The notes below the pieces were generated by a model. It saw only the letters and a list, made by a program, of their open reading frames with translations. It ran no database searches and was not told the origin of the DNA. A DNA stretch of 64,000 nucleotides from Muribaculaceae bacterium. GTDB taxonomy: Bacteria > Bacteroidota > Bacteroidia > Bacteroidales > Muribaculaceae. The stretch covers positions 45,868 through 109,867 of the forward strand of contig JAFLUA010000008.1 in the NCBI GenBank assembly GCA_022508985.1, given 5' to 3'. This document shows positions 17,186 through 27,865 of the stretch, piece after piece; position 1 is the first letter of the stretch, and each line of letters begins with the position of its first letter. Made by a program: the position numbers and the translations under genes.

Positions 17186-17587
17186 TTAATAAACATAACA
17201 TAGAACTTCACCGCCGATTTTGAGGTCGGCAGCTTTTTTATTTGTCATTACGCCTTGCGATGTCGAAAGGATAGCGATGCCGAGGCCGTTGAGCACGCGT
17301 GGCATGTCTTTATATCCTGTATATTGGCGTAAACCGGGGCGAGAAACACGCTTGAGACCCTTGATTGCATTAACGCGATCTTGGGGGTCGTACTTAAGGG
17401 CTATTTTTATTGTGCCCTGAGCATTGTTTTCGCCGTCTATAAACTTATAATTAAGTATATAGCCTTGTTCGAAGAGAATTTTTGTAATCTCTTTCTTCAA
17501 GTTTGAGGCGGGAACTTCAACCACGCGGTGGTTGGCTTTGATAGCGTTCCTTAATCTCGTGAGATAATCTGCTATTGGATCAGTCAT
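17186..17587 (-). CDS. rpsH: 30S ribosomal protein S8 (uS8)
   Basis: A 133-residue S8. MTDPIADYLTRLRNAIKANH, RPGLRQYTGYKDMPRVLNG and the C-terminal ISTSQGVMTNKKAA match the family, which binds 16S helix 21. S8 is the spc-operon repressor in E. coli. Here it is preceded by a 127-nt gap after rpsN, longer than usual. Confidence 0.97.
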   Translation of the reverse strand: MTDPIADYLTRLRNAIKANHRVVEVPASNLKKEITKILFEQGYILNYKFIDGENNAQGTIKIALKYDPQDRVNAIKGLKRVSRPGLRQYTGYKDMPRVLNGLGIAILSTSQGVMTNKKAADLKIGGEVLCYVY

Positions 17588-17714
17588 TTGATTTTCTGTT
17601 TAAATTGATTGAGCCCTATGCCCAACAATATTTAATACTCTCTTTTATCGGCGGTGCCTAATATCAAGCAGTGGCTGATTGCGACACCTGCCGCTTACCG
17701 GGGCAAGTTAATTA
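17588..17714. other. 127-nt gap between rpsN and rpsH with imperfect inverted repeat
   Basis: CGGCGGTG (17649-17656) faces CACCTGCCG (17685-17693), an imperfect 8-9 bp stem with one bulge and a 28-nt loop. No gene or promoter consensus is visible. It might be an RNA regulatory element for rpsH, but the stem is weak. Confidence 0.3.
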
Positions 17715-18032
17715 TTACCAACTTGCTTTTTTAACGCCCGGTATGAGGCCTGCAGAGGCCATTTCGCGGAATTGAATACGCGAGATGCCAAACTGACGCA
17801 TATATCCTTTGGGACGACCGGTGATAGAGCAACGATTGTGCTTGCGGATATAGCATGAGTTTTTCGGGAGGGTCTGCAACTCTTGAGCGGCTTCGTAAGC
17901 AGCCTGGCGTTTTTCGTCGGAGTCTTCAACACCGGCGTTAACGATTTTCTTGAGTTGGGCACGACGCTCGGCATACTTAGCCACCAAACGTGCACGTTTG
18001 ACCTCGCGGGCTTTCATTGATTCTTTAGCCAT
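17715..18032 (-). CDS. rpsN: 30S ribosomal protein S14 (uS14), long zinc-free form
   Basis: A 105-residue S14 ending in the invariant [31 protein letters not shown] marks the long form, as in E. coli (101 residues), rather than the 61-residue zinc ribbon form. Only two cysteines occur ([11 protein letters not shown]), not the four of the CxxC-CxxC zinc site, so it should not bind zinc. It follows rplE by 8 nt. Confidence 0.96.
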   Translation of the reverse strand: MAKESMKAREVKRARLVAKYAERRAQLKKIVNAGVEDSDEKRQAAYEAAQELQTLPKNSCYIRKHNRCSITGRPKGYMRQFGISRIQFREMASAGLIPGVKKASW

Positions 18033-18040
18033 ACGGAGAA

Positions 18041-18589
18041 TTATTTTTTAGCGTTTTTGAAGGGAAGACCGAAGTGTTTGAGCAAAGCGTAACCTTCTTC
18101 GTCGGTGCGTGCGCTGGTTACAAACGTAATGTTCATACCCATCAACTTGTTGATGTTATCAATGTTGATTTCCGGGAAGATGATTTGCTCTGTTACACCG
18201 AGGGTGTAGTTTCCACGGCCGTCGAGTTTGCTTTCTATGCCTTTGAAGTCGCGGATACGCGGCAATGCAACACGAACGAGACGTTCGAGGAATTCGTACA
18301 TTCTCTCACGACGTAGTGTGACACGCACGCCCACGGGCATTTTTTTACGGAGCTTGAAGTTGGAGATGTCCTTCTTCGAGAGTGTTGCTACGGCCTTTTG
18401 ACCGGTTATAGCTGTCAACTCTGCGATAGCGGTCTCGATGAGTTTTTTATCCTGTGTAGCAGCACCGATACCTTGGTTGATAACGATTTTTTCAAGGCGG
18501 GGCACCTGCATTACAGTGGTGTAATTGAACTCACGCTCGAGAGCCGGAACGATGCGCTCCTTGTAGTCTTTTTGCAGTGTTGTGCTCAT
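18041..18589 (-). CDS. rplE: 50S ribosomal protein L5 (uL5)
   Basis: A 182-residue L5 that binds 5S rRNA and contacts P-site t[46 protein letters not shown] and [18 protein letters not shown] are typical. The start codon overlaps the rplX stop region by 1 nt, indicating coupling. Confidence 0.97.
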   Translation of the reverse strand: MSTTLQKDYKERIVPALEREFNYTTVMQVPRLEKIVINQGIGAATQDKKLIETAIAELTAITGQKAVATLSKKDISNFKLRKKMPVGVRVTLRRERMYEFLERLVRVALPRIRDFKGIESKLDGRGNYTLGVTEQIIFPEINIDNINKLMGMNITFVTSARTDEEGYALLKHFGLPFKNAKK

Positions 18590-18906
18590 TATTTAATTTC
18601 CTGATTGGATTTTTTAGAGATTCTTACAACTTTACCATCGTTACGCTGGATAGCGATACGAGTCGGCTTGCCGGTTTTGGGGTCGGCCAAGTTGATGTTT
18701 GAGATATGGATAGGTGCTTCTTTTTTAACAAGGCCGCCTTGAGGATATTGTGCGGTGGGCTTAGTAGCCTTCGTAACAATATTAATGCCTTCAACGATGG
18801 CACGGTTCTTGTCGCGGAGCACTGTGAGGACACGTCCGGTTTTGCCTTTGTCTTCGCCGGCGATGACGCAGACGGTGTCGCCTTTCTTAATGTGTATCTT
18901 GCTCAT
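18589..18906 (-). CDS. rplX: 50S ribosomal protein L24 (uL24)
   Basis: A 105-residue L24, an initiator of 50S assembly that binds the 5' end of 23S rRNA. The KOW motif is near the N-terminus ([21 protein letters not shown]), followed by [13 protein letters not shown] and [19 protein letters not shown]. It overlaps rplE by 1 nt. Confidence 0.97.
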   Translation of the reverse strand: MSKIHIKKGDTVCVIAGEDKGKTGRVLTVLRDKNRAIVEGINIVTKATKPTAQYPQGGLVKKEAPIHISNINLADPKTGKPTRIAIQRNDGKVVRISKKSNQEIK

Positions 18907-18933
18907 AACGATTGTTAATTTTTGAGTGTTAGA

Positions 18934-19299
18934 TTAAAGTACCTCGGGAGCCAGCGACACGATTTTCATATTTTTGGCACGAAGCTCGCGAGCTACGGGG
19001 CCGAAGATACGGGTACCGCGGAGGTCGCCGTCGTTCTTGAGCAGGACGCAAGCGTTGTCGTCAAAACGGATGTATGAACCGTCGGGGCGACGCACTTCTT
19101 TCTTTGTGCGCACTACCATAGCGCGCGATACTGTGCCTTTTTTAACGTCGGAGCCGGGGATGGCACTCTTAACGGTAACAACGATGATGTCGCCAACAGA
19201 AGCGTAACGACGACCGGTGCCACCAAGGACGTGGATGCACAGCACTTCCTTTGCGCCGCTATTGTCGGCCACGGTGAGGCGTGATTCAGTCTGTATCAT
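18934..19299 (-). CDS. rplN: 50S ribosomal protein L14 (uL14)
   Basis: A 121-residue L14 of exact family length. [35 protein letters not shown] and the C-terminal [24 protein letters not shown] are nearly invariant. It forms inter-subunit bridges and is the docking site of the silencing factor RsfS. Confidence 0.97.
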   Translation of the reverse strand: MIQTESRLTVADNSGAKEVLCIHVLGGTGRRYASVGDIIVVTVKSAIPGSDVKKGTVSRAMVVRTKKEVRRPDGSYIRFDDNACVLLKNDGDLRGTRIFGPVARELRAKNMKIVSLAPEVL

Positions 19300-19300
19300 T

Positions 19301-19564
19301 TTACTTAACTTTTTCGATTATTTCTACTAATCTCCAACGCTTTGTTTTGCTCAGAGGACGTGTCTCCATCAAGCGAACGGTATCGCCGACAGAGCACTCG
19401 TTGTTCTCGTCGTGTGCGTGGTATTTTTTAGACTTGTTGACAAACTTACCGTAGATGGGGTGTTTTTCTTTCCACTTCACGGTAACGGTGATTGTCTTGT
19501 CGCCTTTATTGCTGGAGACCACGCCGATGCGCTCTTTGCGCAGGTTACGTTTTACTTCTTCCAT
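19301..19564 (-). CDS. rpsQ: 30S ribosomal protein S17 (uS17)
   Basis: An 87-residue OB-fold protein that binds 16S rRNA early. [38 protein letters not shown] and [16 protein letters not shown] are the family signatures. rplN follows after 1 nt. Confidence 0.97.
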   Translation of the reverse strand: MEEVKRNLRKERIGVVSSNKGDKTITVTVKWKEKHPIYGKFVNKSKKYHAHDENNECSVGDTVRLMETRPLSKTKRWRLVEIIEKVK

Positions 19565-19576
19565 TTTTCGCGATTC

Positions 19577-19774
19577 TTATTTGTTATTCAGTTCGCGCTG
19601 ACGAAGCTCGGTTTTAACCCGGGCAATCATGCGGCGGTCAGCAGTAATCTTAGCGGGGTTGTCCAGCGGCGATACGGCATGGTTGATGCGTGTCTGCATA
19701 TACTCTTTTTCCATCTGCTCGAGACGGTCGCGGAGATCAGCGGTGGACATTTCGCGTATTTCTTCTTTTTTCAT
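19577..19774 (-). CDS. rpmC: 50S ribosomal protein L29 (uL29)
   Basis: A 65-residue helical hairpin protein at the polypeptide exit near L23. MKKEEIREMSTADLRDRLEQ, then SPLDNPAKITADRRMIARV, match the family. It sits between rplP (7 nt) and rpsQ. Confidence 0.96.
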   Translation of the reverse strand: MKKEEIREMSTADLRDRLEQMEKEYMQTRINHAVSPLDNPAKITADRRMIARVKTELRQRELNNK

Positions 19775-19781
19775 AACTCAA

Positions 19782-20213
19782 TTACACGTTTTGGGTTGGG
19801 TCGTAGTCGCGACGTACAACAAATTTGGTAACTACTGGAAGTTTCTGAGCGGCAAGGCGGAGAGCTTCCTTAGCTATGTCGTAGCTTACGCCTTCAACTT
19901 CGATGATAATGCGACCGGGAGTAACGGGAGCCACAAACCCTTCGGGCGAACCTTTACCTTTACCCATACGCACTTCGGCAGGTTTTTTGGTGATAGGTTT
20001 GTCCGGGAAGATGCGAATCCAGATTTGACCCTGACGCTGCATATAACGTGTTACGGCAATACGGGCTGCTTCGATTTGGCGACCTGTAATCCATTTTGAT
20101 TCGAGGGTCTTGATGCCAAAAGAGCCGAAAGCGAGCTGATTGCCACGCTGCGCATTGCCTTTCATGCGGCCTTTCTGGGCGCGGCGGAATTTTGTTTTCT
20201 TAGGCTGTAACAT
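19782..20213 (-). CDS. rplP: 50S ribosomal protein L16 (uL16)
   Basis: A 143-residue L16 that helps position A- and P-site tRNAs in the peptidyl transferase region. [40 protein letters not shown] and [16 protein letters not shown] are diagnostic. The length is slightly above the E. coli 136. Confidence 0.97.
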   Translation of the reverse strand: MLQPKKTKFRRAQKGRMKGNAQRGNQLAFGSFGIKTLESKWITGRQIEAARIAVTRYMQRQGQIWIRIFPDKPITKKPAEVRMGKGKGSPEGFVAPVTPGRIIIEVEGVSYDIAKEALRLAAQKLPVVTKFVVRRDYDPTQNV

Positions 20214-20232
20214 TGTGATGTGCTTTCAGAGT

Positions 20233-20967
20233 TTAACGGTTATTTTTGGAAGAGCGGAAACCACTGCGGCGCTCTCTTCCTTTACCGGCGGGGCCGCGGC
20301 CTTCTTTCTGGTTGTTGGTGAACGACGGAGCGAGATCACGCTTGCCATAGACTTCACCACGGCAAATCCATACTTTGACGCCAATGACACCCACTTTAGT
20401 GTGAGCTTCGACAAGTGCATAGTCGATGTCGGCACGTAGTGTGTGCAGCGGTGTACGTCCTTCTTTGAACATTTCCGAGCGTGCCATTTCAGCGCCATTC
20501 AGACGGCCCGAAATCTGGATTTTAACGCCTTCGGCGCCGGCACGCATCGTAGATGCTATTGCCATTTTAACGGCGCGACGATAAGCTATCTTGCCTTCAA
20601 TCTGGCGTGCTATGGTAGCTGCTACGATTTCGGCGTCGAGCTCGGGGCGTTTTACTTCGTAAATGTTGATTTGTACGTCTTTGTCGGTAACTTTCTTAAG
20701 TTCCTCTTTGAGTTTTTCAACTTCTTGTCCACCTTTGCCTATGATAAGGCCGGGGCGAGAGGTGCAAACTGTGATGGTGATAAGCTTGAGCGTGCGCTCG
20801 ATAACAATACGCGAGACACTGCATTTTGCCAGGCGTACGTTGAGGTATTCGCGGAGTTTGTAGTCTTCGAGGATATTGTCGGGGTATTTACCTTTCTCAG
20901 ACCAGTTGGAGTCCCAGCCGCGGATTACGCCCAGGCGGTTGCTTATAGGATTAACTTTCTGTCCCAT
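20233..20967 (-). CDS. rpsC: 30S ribosomal protein S3 (uS3)
   Basis: A 244-residue S3 at the mRNA entry tunnel, part of the helicase site. [20 protein letters not shown] begins it, and the KH type II domain carries the GxxG loop in [10 protein letters not shown] near residue 77. The C-terminal domain has [20 protein letters not shown] and [10 protein letters not shown]. The last ~25 residues form a Gly/Arg-rich basic tail. The opposite strand contains a long but non-coding 258-codon frame. Confidence 0.97.
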   Translation of the reverse strand: MGQKVNPISNRLGVIRGWDSNWSEKGKYPDNILEDYKLREYLNVRLAKCSVSRIVIERTLKLITITVCTSRPGLIIGKGGQEVEKLKEELKKVTDKDVQINIYEVKRPELDAEIVAATIARQIEGKIAYRRAVKMAIASTMRAGAEGVKIQISGRLNGAEMARSEMFKEGRTPLHTLRADIDYALVEAHTKVGVIGVKVWICRGEVYGKRDLAPSFTNNQKEGRGPAGKGRERRSGFRSSKNNR

Positions 20968-20970
20968 ATC

Positions 20971-21384
20971 TTAAGCCTCGGTATTTTTAGTGTTATTGAT
21001 AGTGTCAACAATCACAGTGACGTGATTAGAACGTTTGCGGATGCGATACCCACGGCCTTGAGGGGCTGTGCGGAGGCGCTTGAGCATTGTTGCGCAGTTG
21101 ACATAAATAGTGCTGATGTAGAGTTCGCCGTCTTCGGCTTTACGCTCGTTTTTCTCTTCCCAATTGGCAACAGCCGAGCGCACGAGTTTCTCGAGGCGTG
21201 CTGCAGCTTCTTTGTTTGAGAATTTGAGGATGCCGAGGGCGCGGAACACTTCTTTGCCGCGTACCATGTCGGCTACCAGACGCATTTTGCGTGGCGAGGT
21301 AGGAACGTTATTGAGCTTTGCAAATGCTATGCTCTTGTTCTCCTCTTTGCGACGGTTGGCTGATATTCTTTTTCTTTCACCCAT
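20971..21384 (-). CDS. rplV: 50S ribosomal protein L22 (uL22)
   Basis: A 137-residue L22 whose long beta hairpin forms part of the exit tunnel constriction. [20 protein letters not shown] at the start and [20 protein letters not shown] at the hairpin tip are typical; the tip is the site of macrolide-resistance changes and looks unaltered. An N-terminal basic extension of ~20 residues ([16 protein letters not shown]) is present. Confidence 0.96.
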   Translation of the reverse strand: MGERKRISANRRKEENKSIAFAKLNNVPTSPRKMRLVADMVRGKEVFRALGILKFSNKEAAARLEKLVRSAVANWEEKNERKAEDGELYISTIYVNCATMLKRLRTAPQGRGYRIRKRSNHVTVIVDTINNTKNTEA

Positions 21385-21438
21385 TGTATTTGTCGTCTTT
21401 TTTTTAATTCTGTGATGATTAATTAATATCAGGCCCTA

Positions 21439-21708
21439 TTATTTTTTCTTATTACCGGCGTGACCGCGGAATGTACGCGTAGGTGCGAATTCACCAAGTT
21501 TATGTCCTACCATGTTTTCAGTAACATAGACGGGTATGAACTTGGTTCCGTTATGTACGGCAAACGTATGACCAACGAATTCCGGTGCGATCATAGATGC
21601 ACGGCTCCAGGTCTTGATTACGTTGCTTGTGCCGGCTGCTGTCATTGCAGCTACTTTCTTCTCGAGCTTAACGCTGATGAAGGGGCCTTTTTTTAATGAA
21701 CGGCTCAT
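21439..21708 (-). CDS. rpsS: 30S ribosomal protein S19 (uS19)
   Basis: An 89-residue S19 from the 30S head. [41 protein letters not shown] and [21 protein letters not shown] are near-invariant. It lies between rplB and rplV; the 54-nt spacer to rplV is somewhat long. Confidence 0.97.
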   Translation of the reverse strand: MSRSLKKGPFISVKLEKKVAAMTAAGTSNVIKTWSRASMIAPEFVGHTFAVHNGTKFIPVYVTENMVGHKLGEFAPTRTFRGHAGNKKK

Positions 21709-21725
21709 ATGCTTGCTATTTCAGA

Positions 21726-22556
21726 TTACTTCTTTTTTCTTCTCTCAATAATATACTTGCTCGACTGCTTCTTCGGCGAACGTGTCTTGAGACCCTTGCT
21801 GTAGAGGCCCTTGCGTGAACGTGGGTGGCCACCAGAAGCACGACCTTCACCACCACCCATGGGGTGATCGACAGGGTTCATAACAACGCCGCGGTTGTGG
21901 GGGCGACGGCCAAGCCAACGGCTGCGACCTGCCTTACCGGAGCGTTCGAGTGAGTGTTCGCTGTTGCCGACGGTGCCGACAGTAGCTCTACAAGTGGCGA
22001 GCACTTTGCGTGTTTCGCCTGAAGGTAATTTGATAATAGCATAGTTTCCTTCGCGGGAAACGAGCTGGGCGAAAGTACCGGCTGAGCGTGCCATGAAGGC
22101 GCCTTGGCCGGGACGGAGTTCGATGCAGTGTATTACGGTACCGACGGGGATTTTGTTGAGAGGAAGTGTGTTGCCAACTTCGGGTGCGGCGTCGGGACCA
22201 CTGAGGAGTGTCGTGCCAACTTCAAGGCCATTGGGGGCGATGATGTAGGTTTTGACACCGTCAGCATAGCAGAGAAGGGCAATGCGAGCCGAGCGGTTGG
22301 GGTCGTACTCGATTGTCTTTACAACTGCAGGTATGCCGTCGCGATTTCTCTTAAAGTCTATAATGCGGTATTTGCGCTTGTGACCACCACCAAGGTAGCG
22401 AGTGGTGAGATGGCCTTCGTTGTTACGACCTCCGGAGGCGCGCTTTCCGACTGTAAGAGATTTTTCCGGTGTTGTAGCAGTGATGGTACCTTTGAATACA
22501 CCGATAACTTTGTGACGTTGCCCGGGTGTAGTGGGCTTAATTTTTCTTACTGCCAT
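21726..22556 (-). CDS. rplB: 50S ribosomal protein L2 (uL2)
   Basis: A 276-residue L2, required for subunit association and peptidyl transfer. [50 protein letters not shown], and the catalytic-centre-proximal [17 protein letters not shown] with its conserved His are all present. Length is normal. Confidence 0.97.
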   Translation of the reverse strand: MAVRKIKPTTPGQRHKVIGVFKGTITATTPEKSLTVGKRASGGRNNEGHLTTRYLGGGHKRKYRIIDFKRNRDGIPAVVKTIEYDPNRSARIALLCYADGVKTYIIAPNGLEVGTTLLSGPDAAPEVGNTLPLNKIPVGTVIHCIELRPGQGAFMARSAGTFAQLVSREGNYAIIKLPSGETRKVLATCRATVGTVGNSEHSLERSGKAGRSRWLGRRPHNRGVVMNPVDHPMGGGEGRASGGHPRSRKGLYSKGLKTRSPKKQSSKYIIERRKKK

Positions 22557-22561
22557 TGTTA

Positions 22562-22852
22562 TTAGATATTACTAAAGAATTCGATGGACTGGCCGTCGGC
22601 GACGGTTACATATGCTTTCTTCCAAGAGGCTGTTTTGCCTTTGAGAAGGCCGCTCTTTGTCCAGCGCGATTTGTTTTTACCGCGCACGATGGCTGTGTTG
22701 ACGCTTTCCACCTTAACACCATAGATTTGCTCGATAAGAGCCTTGATCTGATACTTGTTGGCGTCAGGCGACACGCGGAAAGTATAGCAATTGTGCTTTT
22801 CTGAAAGCTTGGTTGCTCTTTCGGTAATGATAGGTTTAATCGATATTTCCAT
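22562..22852 (-). CDS. rplW: 50S ribosomal protein L23 (uL23)
   Basis: A 96-residue L23 at the exit port, docking site for SRP and trigger factor. [20 protein letters not shown] and [25 protein letters not shown] match the family. The trigger factor-binding Glu region lies in the N-terminal part. It precedes rplB by 5 nt. Confidence 0.96.
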   Translation of the reverse strand: MEISIKPIITERATKLSEKHNCYTFRVSPDANKYQIKALIEQIYGVKVESVNTAIVRGKNKSRWTKSGLLKGKTASWKKAYVTVADGQSIEFFSNI

Positions 22853-22872
22853 TTGTGTAACCTTTCGGCGGA

Positions 22873-23493
22873 TTAAAATTTGTTAAGCACTTCAACGCTG
22901 GCCTCGGTGATGACAAGGGCGTTGTTATTTAGCACTGCATACGTGTTAAGGTCCGATGCTGTCATTAGTTTAGCATCGGGCACGTTACGCATCGACAAAT
23001 ATACGTTATTATTTTTGTCTGACAAAACTACGAGAACTTTCTTGCCTTCAACTTTCAGATTTTTAGCAAAATTTATGTATTCTTTAGTTTTGGGTGCTGC
23101 AAATTCTATTTTCTCAACTACGACGATTTCGCCGGCAGCCGCTTTGAGGCTGAGGGCTGAGCGACGTGCGAGTTCTTTCATTTTTTTGTTGAGCTTGAAT
23201 CGATAGTCGCGAGGACGGGGACCAAATACACGGCCACCACCAACGAGTACGGGCGAGTTGATATCACCTATACGGCTGCCGCCACCACCCTTTTGTTTGT
23301 GGAGCTTGCGGGTTGAGCCGCTTACTTCGCTGCGTTCTTTCGATTTGTGAGTGCCCTGTCGCTGGTTGGCAAGGTATTGCTTAACGTCGAGATAAAGGGC
23401 ATGCTCGTTGGGCTCAATAGCGAACACCTCATCGTTGAGGTTCACGCGACGGCCTGTATCCTGGCCTTCTTGGTTGTATACTGCGAGTTCCAT
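22873..23493 (-). CDS. rplD: 50S ribosomal protein L4 (uL4)
   Basis: I place the start at 23493 (206 residues, [11 protein letters not shown]), 1 nt after the rplC stop, rather than at 23505 inside rplC. The long internal loop rich in Gly, Arg and Lys that reaches the exit tunnel is intact ([38 protein letters not shown]). L4 represses the S10 operon in E. coli; no matching leader was sought here beyond the rplC-rpsJ spacer. Confidence 0.95.
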   Translation of the reverse strand: MELAVYNQEGQDTGRRVNLNDEVFAIEPNEHALYLDVKQYLANQRQGTHKSKERSEVSGSTRKLHKQKGGGGSRIGDINSPVLVGGGRVFGPRPRDYRFKLNKKMKELARRSALSLKAAAGEIVVVEKIEFAAPKTKEYINFAKNLKVEGKKVLVVLSDKNNNVYLSMRNVPDAKLMTASDLNTYAVLNNNALVITEASVEVLNKF

Positions 23494-23494
23494 A

Positions 23495-24112
23495 TTATTT
23501 CTCAATTAAGACGATTGAACCTTTAGCACCGGGAACAGATCCCTTAATCATAAGGAGATTATGTTCGGGTATCACTTTGATAATCTGGAGGTTTTGAACT
23601 GTCACGCGTTCGTTACCGGTTTGTCCGGCCATACGCATACCTTTGAACACTTTTGCGGGGTAAGAGCAGGCACCCACCGAACCGGGAGCACGAAGGCGGT
23701 TGTGCTGGCCGTGTGTGGTCTGACCCACACCACCAAAGCCATGACGTTTAACTACGCCTTGGAAGCCTTTACCTTTAGAGGTGCCGACTACATCGACAAA
23801 ATCTGCGTCAGTGAAGATATCAACGCCGATAGTGTCGCCAAGGGCATATTCGCTACCAAATCCTTTGAACTCGGCCAAGTGGCGCTTGGGCGTTACGCCG
23901 GCTTTACGGAAGTGTCCGAGCTCGGGCTTGGTGAGGTGCTTCTCCTTCTGCTCTTCGAAACCGAGCTGAAGAGCCTCATAGCCGTCGGTAGCTTCTGTCT
24001 TAACCTGAGTAACAACACAAGGACCTACTTCGATAACAGTGCACGGAACATTGCGTCCGTCGGCACTGAAAACGGATGTCATTCCGATTTTCTTTCCAAT
24101 TAATCCTGGCAT
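23495..24112 (-). CDS. rplC: 50S ribosomal protein L3 (uL3)
   Basis: A 205-residue L3, among the first proteins to bind 23S r[25 protein letters not shown] opens it. [32 protein letters not shown] is the tunnel-side loop, given here in part as its recognisable core [12 protein letters not shown]. Length is normal. The Gln target of PrmB-type methylation is in the GQTTHGQHN region. Confidence 0.96.
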   Translation of the reverse strand: MPGLIGKKIGMTSVFSADGRNVPCTVIEVGPCVVTQVKTEATDGYEALQLGFEEQKEKHLTKPELGHFRKAGVTPKRHLAEFKGFGSEYALGDTIGVDIFTDADFVDVVGTSKGKGFQGVVKRHGFGGVGQTTHGQHNRLRAPGSVGACSYPAKVFKGMRMAGQTGNERVTVQNLQIIKVIPEHNLLMIKGSVPGAKGSIVLIEK

Positions 24113-24155
24113 TTCTCTGTTAATTTGATTTATTAATTTGTTGTTTGTTGCAAGT

Positions 24156-24461
24156 TTAGCACTTGATTTCCACTTCTACACCGCTGGGGAGCTCAAGTTT
24201 CATCAACGCGTCTACGATTTTAGGGGTAGCATTGTAGATGTCGATGAGGCGTTTGTAGCTACTCAATTGGAATTGTTCGCGGCTCTTCTTGTTAACGAAG
24301 GTAGAGCGGTTGACTGTGAATATGCGTTTGTGGGTAGGCAGGGGTATAGGACCGATGACAACCGCGCCAATCGACTTCACTGTCTTTACGATTTTCTCAG
24401 CCGATTTGTCGACGAGATTATGGTCGTAAGATTTAAGTTTAATACGGATGATTGGGTTCAT
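24156..24461 (-). CDS. rpsJ: 30S ribosomal protein S10 (uS10 / NusE)
   Basis: A 101-residue S10. [41 protein letters not shown] and [16 protein letters not shown] match the family. Besides its ribosomal place in the 30S head it acts with NusB in antitermination. It follows fusA by 18 nt without a tuf gene between them. Confidence 0.97.
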   Translation of the reverse strand: MNPIIRIKLKSYDHNLVDKSAEKIVKTVKSIGAVVIGPIPLPTHKRIFTVNRSTFVNKKSREQFQLSSYKRLIDIYNATPKIVDALMKLELPSGVEVEIKC

Positions 24462-24479
24462 ATTTTTGTGTTATTTATA

Positions 24480-26606
24480 TTATTTGAGAAGATCGACGCG
24501 GCCTTGACATTCTGTTAATACGTCTTTGGCTATCGAGCTGGAAACTTCGGCGTAGTGCGAGAAAGACATCGTCGATGTTGCACGTCCCGAGGTGATAGTA
24601 CGGAGTGCCGTCACGTATCCAAACATTTCGGCAAGCGGAGCTTTCGCTTTTACTACGCGAGCGCCCGAGCGGCTGCTTTCCATGCCTTCGACCTGACCGC
24701 GGCGTTTATTGAGGTCAGATATCACATCACCCATTGACTCTTCGGGGGTCACTACCTCAATCTTCATGATAGGCTCGAGGAGCACTGGGCCTGCTTTTTC
24801 GCACGCTTTTTTGAACGCCTGTATAGCACAGAGCTCAAATGAGAGCTGGTCGGAGTCGACCGGGTGGAACGAGCCGTCTATTACCGTCACTTTGAGGTGC
24901 TCGACGGGGAATCCTGCGAGGACACCGTTCTTCATGGCTGTTACGAAACCTTTCTGTATCGAGGGAATAAATTCCTTCGGAATGTTACCGCCTTTAACTT
25001 CGTCGACAAACTGGAGGTTGCCTTCAAAGCCTTCGTCTACAGGCTCTACGCGGACAATAATGTCGGCGAATTTACCACGGCCACCGGTCTGTTTCTTGAA
25101 TACTTCACGGAGCTCGCAAGAGCGTGTAATAGCTTCTTTGTATGTAACCTGCGGACGGCCCTGATTACATTCAACTTTGAACTCGCGACGGAGACGGTCG
25201 ATAATGATATCGAGGTGAAGCTCACCCATACCGGAAATAACGGTTTGACCGGTCTCTTCGTTTGTTTCAACACGGAATGTGGGGTCTTCTTCGGCAAGCT
25301 TCTGAAGGCCGACGCCGAGTTTATCGAGGTCTTTTTGGGTCTTGGGCTCTACTGCGATACCGATAACGGGATCGGGAAATTCCATAGCCTCAAGAACGAT
25401 AGGAGCATCTTCGGCGCAGAGTGTATCGCCGGTGCGGATATCTTTGAAACCAACGCCGGCACCTATATCGCCACAACCAATCACTTCTTTAGCATTCTGC
25501 TTGTTGGAGTGCATTTGGAAGAGGCGCGACACACGTTCTTTCTTACCTGAGCGGCTATTAAACACGTAAGAACCGGCATTAACGTCGCCCGAGTAAACGC
25601 GGAAGAAGCAAAGACGGCCTACATAGGGGTCTGTTGCAATCTTAAAGGCAAGTGCACACATAGGAGCTTCGCTCGACGGTTCTCGTGTGATTATTTCGTC
25701 GGGGTTATCAACGCTGTGGCCTTCGATAGCGCCCGAGTCAACAGGGCTGGGGAGGTAAGCGCAAACGGCATCGAGGAGGCATTGAACACCCTTATTCTTG
25801 AACGACGAACCGCATATCATCGGCACGAGGTCCATTGAGAGTGTTGCTTTGCGTAGCGCACGTTTGATTTCCTCTTCTTCGATTGTTGAGGGGTCGTCGA
25901 AATACTTCGACATAAGGTCGTCGTCGTATTCGGCAATCTTTTCAAGCATTTTATCGCGCCACTGCTCTGCCTCATCTTTGAGCGATGCAGGAATTTCATC
26001 AACTTCGTAATCGGCCCCCATAGTCTCATCATGCCAGAAGATAGCCTTCATGTTGATGAGGTCGACAACGCCTTTGAATGTCTCTTCAGCGCCAATGGGA
26101 ATCTGGATGGGGCACGGGTTGGCTCCAAGAACATCTTGTAGCTGGCGCACTACTTCGAAGAAGTTGGCACCCGAGCGGTCCATCTTATTAACGTAGCCGA
26201 TACGAGGCACATTATACTTATCAGCTTGACGCCACACTGTTTCCGACTGTGGTTCAACGCCACCCACTGCACAGAAGGCAGCTACAGCGCCGTCGAGCAC
26301 GCGGAGCGAACGTTCTACTTCGACGGTGAAGTCGACGTGTCCCGGAGTGTCAATCAAGTTGATTTTATATTTTTCGCTGTTATAATTCCAGAACGTAGTT
26401 GTAGCAGCAGATGTGATTGTTATACCACGCTCTTGCTCTTGTTCCATCCAGTCCATCGTGGCGGCGCCGTCGTGAACTTCGCCGATTTTGTGAGTAAGAC
26501 CGGTGTAGAAAAGGATACGTTCTGACGTAGTTGTCTTACCGGCATCGATGTGGGCCATGATGCCGATGTTTCGAGTGTATTTAAGGAGCTCGTCTGATTT
26601 AGCCAT
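24480..26606 (-). CDS. fusA: Elongation factor G
   Basis: A 708-residue translocation GTPase. G1 is AHIDAGKT at 18-25, the switch I region is [13 protein letters not shown]3 is DTPGHVDF and G4 is NKMD. Domains II-V follow, with the domain IV loop that enters the decoding centre and the C-terminal SFSHYAEV. Bacteroidetes often carry two EF-G paralogues; the place between rpsG and rpsJ marks this as the str-operon copy. EF-Tu is not in this window. Confidence 0.96.
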   Translation of the reverse strand: MAKSDELLKYTRNIGIMAHIDAGKTTTSERILFYTGLTHKIGEVHDGAATMDWMEQEQERGITITSAATTTFWNYNSEKYKINLIDTPGHVDFTVEVERSLRVLDGAVAAFCAVGGVEPQSETVWRQADKYNVPRIGYVNKMDRSGANFFEVVRQLQDVLGANPCPIQIPIGAEETFKGVVDLINMKAIFWHDETMGADYEVDEIPASLKDEAEQWRDKMLEKIAEYDDDLMSKYFDDPSTIEEEEIKRALRKATLSMDLVPMICGSSFKNKGVQCLLDAVCAYLPSPVDSGAIEGHSVDNPDEIITREPSSEAPMCALAFKIATDPYVGRLCFFRVYSGDVNAGSYVFNSRSGKKERVSRLFQMHSNKQNAKEVIGCGDIGAGVGFKDIRTGDTLCAEDAPIVLEAMEFPDPVIGIAVEPKTQKDLDKLGVGLQKLAEEDPTFRVETNEETGQTVISGMGELHLDIIIDRLRREFKVECNQGRPQVTYKEAITRSCELREVFKKQTGGRGKFADIIVRVEPVDEGFEGNLQFVDEVKGGNIPKEFIPSIQKGFVTAMKNGVLAGFPVEHLKVTVIDGSFHPVDSDQLSFELCAIQAFKKACEKAGPVLLEPIMKIEVVTPEESMGDVISDLNKRRGQVEGMESSRSGARVVKAKAPLAEMFGYVTALRTITSGRATSTMSFSHYAEVSSSIAKDVLTECQGRVDLLK

Positions 26607-26643
26607 TTTACTGTATAGAATTTATATTCAACTGAAAAATCGC

Positions 26644-27120
26644 TTAGAAACGGAAGTGAGCAAAAGCACGGTTTGCCTCTGCCATCTTGTGCATGTCTTC
26701 TTTACGTTTGAAAGCTCCGCCCTGATTGTTGTATGCGTCAACGATTTCGGCTGCGAGTTTGTCGGCCATCGTTTTGCCACCACGTTTGCGGGCGTAAGAA
26801 ATAAGATTTTTCATTGATATAGATTCTTTGCGGTCAGCGCGAATTTCGGTAGGAACTTGGAATGTAGCACCACCAATACGGCGGCTCTTTACTTCTACCT
26901 GAGGTGTAATGTTTTCGAGCGCTTTTTTCCAGATATCGAGAGCTGTAAGCTCTTCGTTAGGCAATTTCGACTTCACAGTCTCCAATGCGTTGTAGAAGAT
27001 AGTAAATGCGGTATTCTTTTTACCGTCATACATGAGGTGATTAACAAATTTAGTCACTCTCACATCATTGAAAACGGGATCGGGTAATACGAGCCGTTTT
27101 TTAGGTTTAGCCTTTCTCAT
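26644..27120 (-). CDS. rpsG: 30S ribosomal protein S7 (uS7)
   Basis: A 158-residue S7, head-assembly initiator. [42 protein letters not shown] and [14 protein letters not shown] are diagnostic. S7 represses the str operon in E. coli by binding the rpsL-rpsG spacer. Here that spacer is 197 nt (27121-27317), long enough to carry such a site. Confidence 0.97.
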   Translation of the reverse strand: MRKAKPKKRLVLPDPVFNDVRVTKFVNHLMYDGKKNTAFTIFYNALETVKSKLPNEELTALDIWKKALENITPQVEVKSRRIGGATFQVPTEIRADRKESISMKNLISYARKRGGKTMADKLAAEIVDAYNNQGGAFKRKEDMHKMAEANRAFAHFRF

Positions 27121-27317
27121 TTTTAGAGTCAGTGTTGTGTTTTTGATTGCTTGGTTGCTTGCTTCGTTTATCTTCAGCGGGCATCCTCCGATGCAGGCTT
27201 ACTCAACCATAAGTAGCGGCAAGAAATACAAAAACGAGTTAAAAAAATAATTTTACTCGGGTGCTTTAAGATTGCTTCACCCGCCGGGTTACGCTTCAGC
27301 GCGTCGTTATCGGCGAA
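27121..27317. other. 197-nt rpsL-rpsG spacer
   Basis: No gene is visible. It carries a purine/T-rich stretch with GATTGCTTGGTTGCTTGCTTCG-like short repeats on the plus strand and short GC-rich pairs (CACCCGCCGGGT near 27280). In E. coli the equivalent spacer binds S7. Whether this one does is untested. Confidence 0.35.
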
Positions 27318-27707
27318 TTACTTCTTGGCAGCACCGGCCTTAGGACGTTTTGCTCCGTATTTAGAGCGACGTTGAGTGCGGTCTTTAACGCCTGCGGTAT
27401 CGAGAGTACCACGTACGATGTGATAACGAACACCGGGAAGGTCTTTAACACGACCACCGCGCACTAACACGATAGAGTGCTCTTGTAGGTTGTGGCCTTC
27501 ACCGGGGATGTAAGAGTTCACTTCTTTACCGTTTGTGAGGCGCACACGCGCTACTTTACGCATAGCCGAGTTAGGCTTTTTAGGAGTTGTTGTGTAGACA
27601 CGTACACACACGCCGCGACGTTGGGGGCAAGAATCGAGAGCGGGGCTCTTGCTCTTGTCTTCCAATGCTACGCGTCCTTTTCTTACTAATTGCTGAATGG
27701 TAGGCAT
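27318..27707 (-). CDS. rpsL: 30S ribosomal protein S12 (uS12)
   Basis: A 129-residue S12 at the decoding centre. The classic streptomycin sites keep their wild-type residues, K43 in TTPKKPNSA and K88 in [14 protein letters not shown]89, the target of RimO methylthiolation, is present. First gene of the str-S10-spc-alpha cluster. A consensus promoter lies about 160 nt upstream. Confidence 0.97.
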   Translation of the reverse strand: MPTIQQLVRKGRVALEDKSKSPALDSCPQRRGVCVRVYTTTPKKPNSAMRKVARVRLTNGKEVNSYIPGEGHNLQEHSIVLVRGGRVKDLPGVRYHIVRGTLDTAGVKDRTQRRSKYGAKRPKAGAAKK

Positions 27708-27862
27708 CTTAGTCTTTTTGCTTTGTTACTTTAATATCTTTTTAATTCTTATCTCATTTTTGTCGCCGAGCAGCCGGCTTGCACCAAGCGCCCACAAATC
27801 GCCCATTGCATTAATCCTCAACGAATTAGCAACGGAGCGACGCGTGTGCGTACTGTCCAGCG
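27708..27862 (-). promoter_or_regulatory. Leader of the rpsL-led cluster
   Basis: About 155 nt separate the predicted start (near 27862) from the rpsL ATG. Two short adjacent hairpins can form: GCTTG-GTG-CAAGC (27789-27777) and GCCG...CGGC just after it. The remainder before the ATG is A-rich. Long leaders ahead of ribosomal operons often mediate autoregulation; no known motif was matched. Confidence 0.4.
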
Positions 27863-27865
27863 GCG

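Noticed and set aside
20443..21219. 258-codon plus-strand open frame opposite rpsC and rplV
   Set aside because: It lies opposite strongly conserved ribosomal protein genes, is rich in Cys and Phe, and matches no family. It is a shadow of the real genes.
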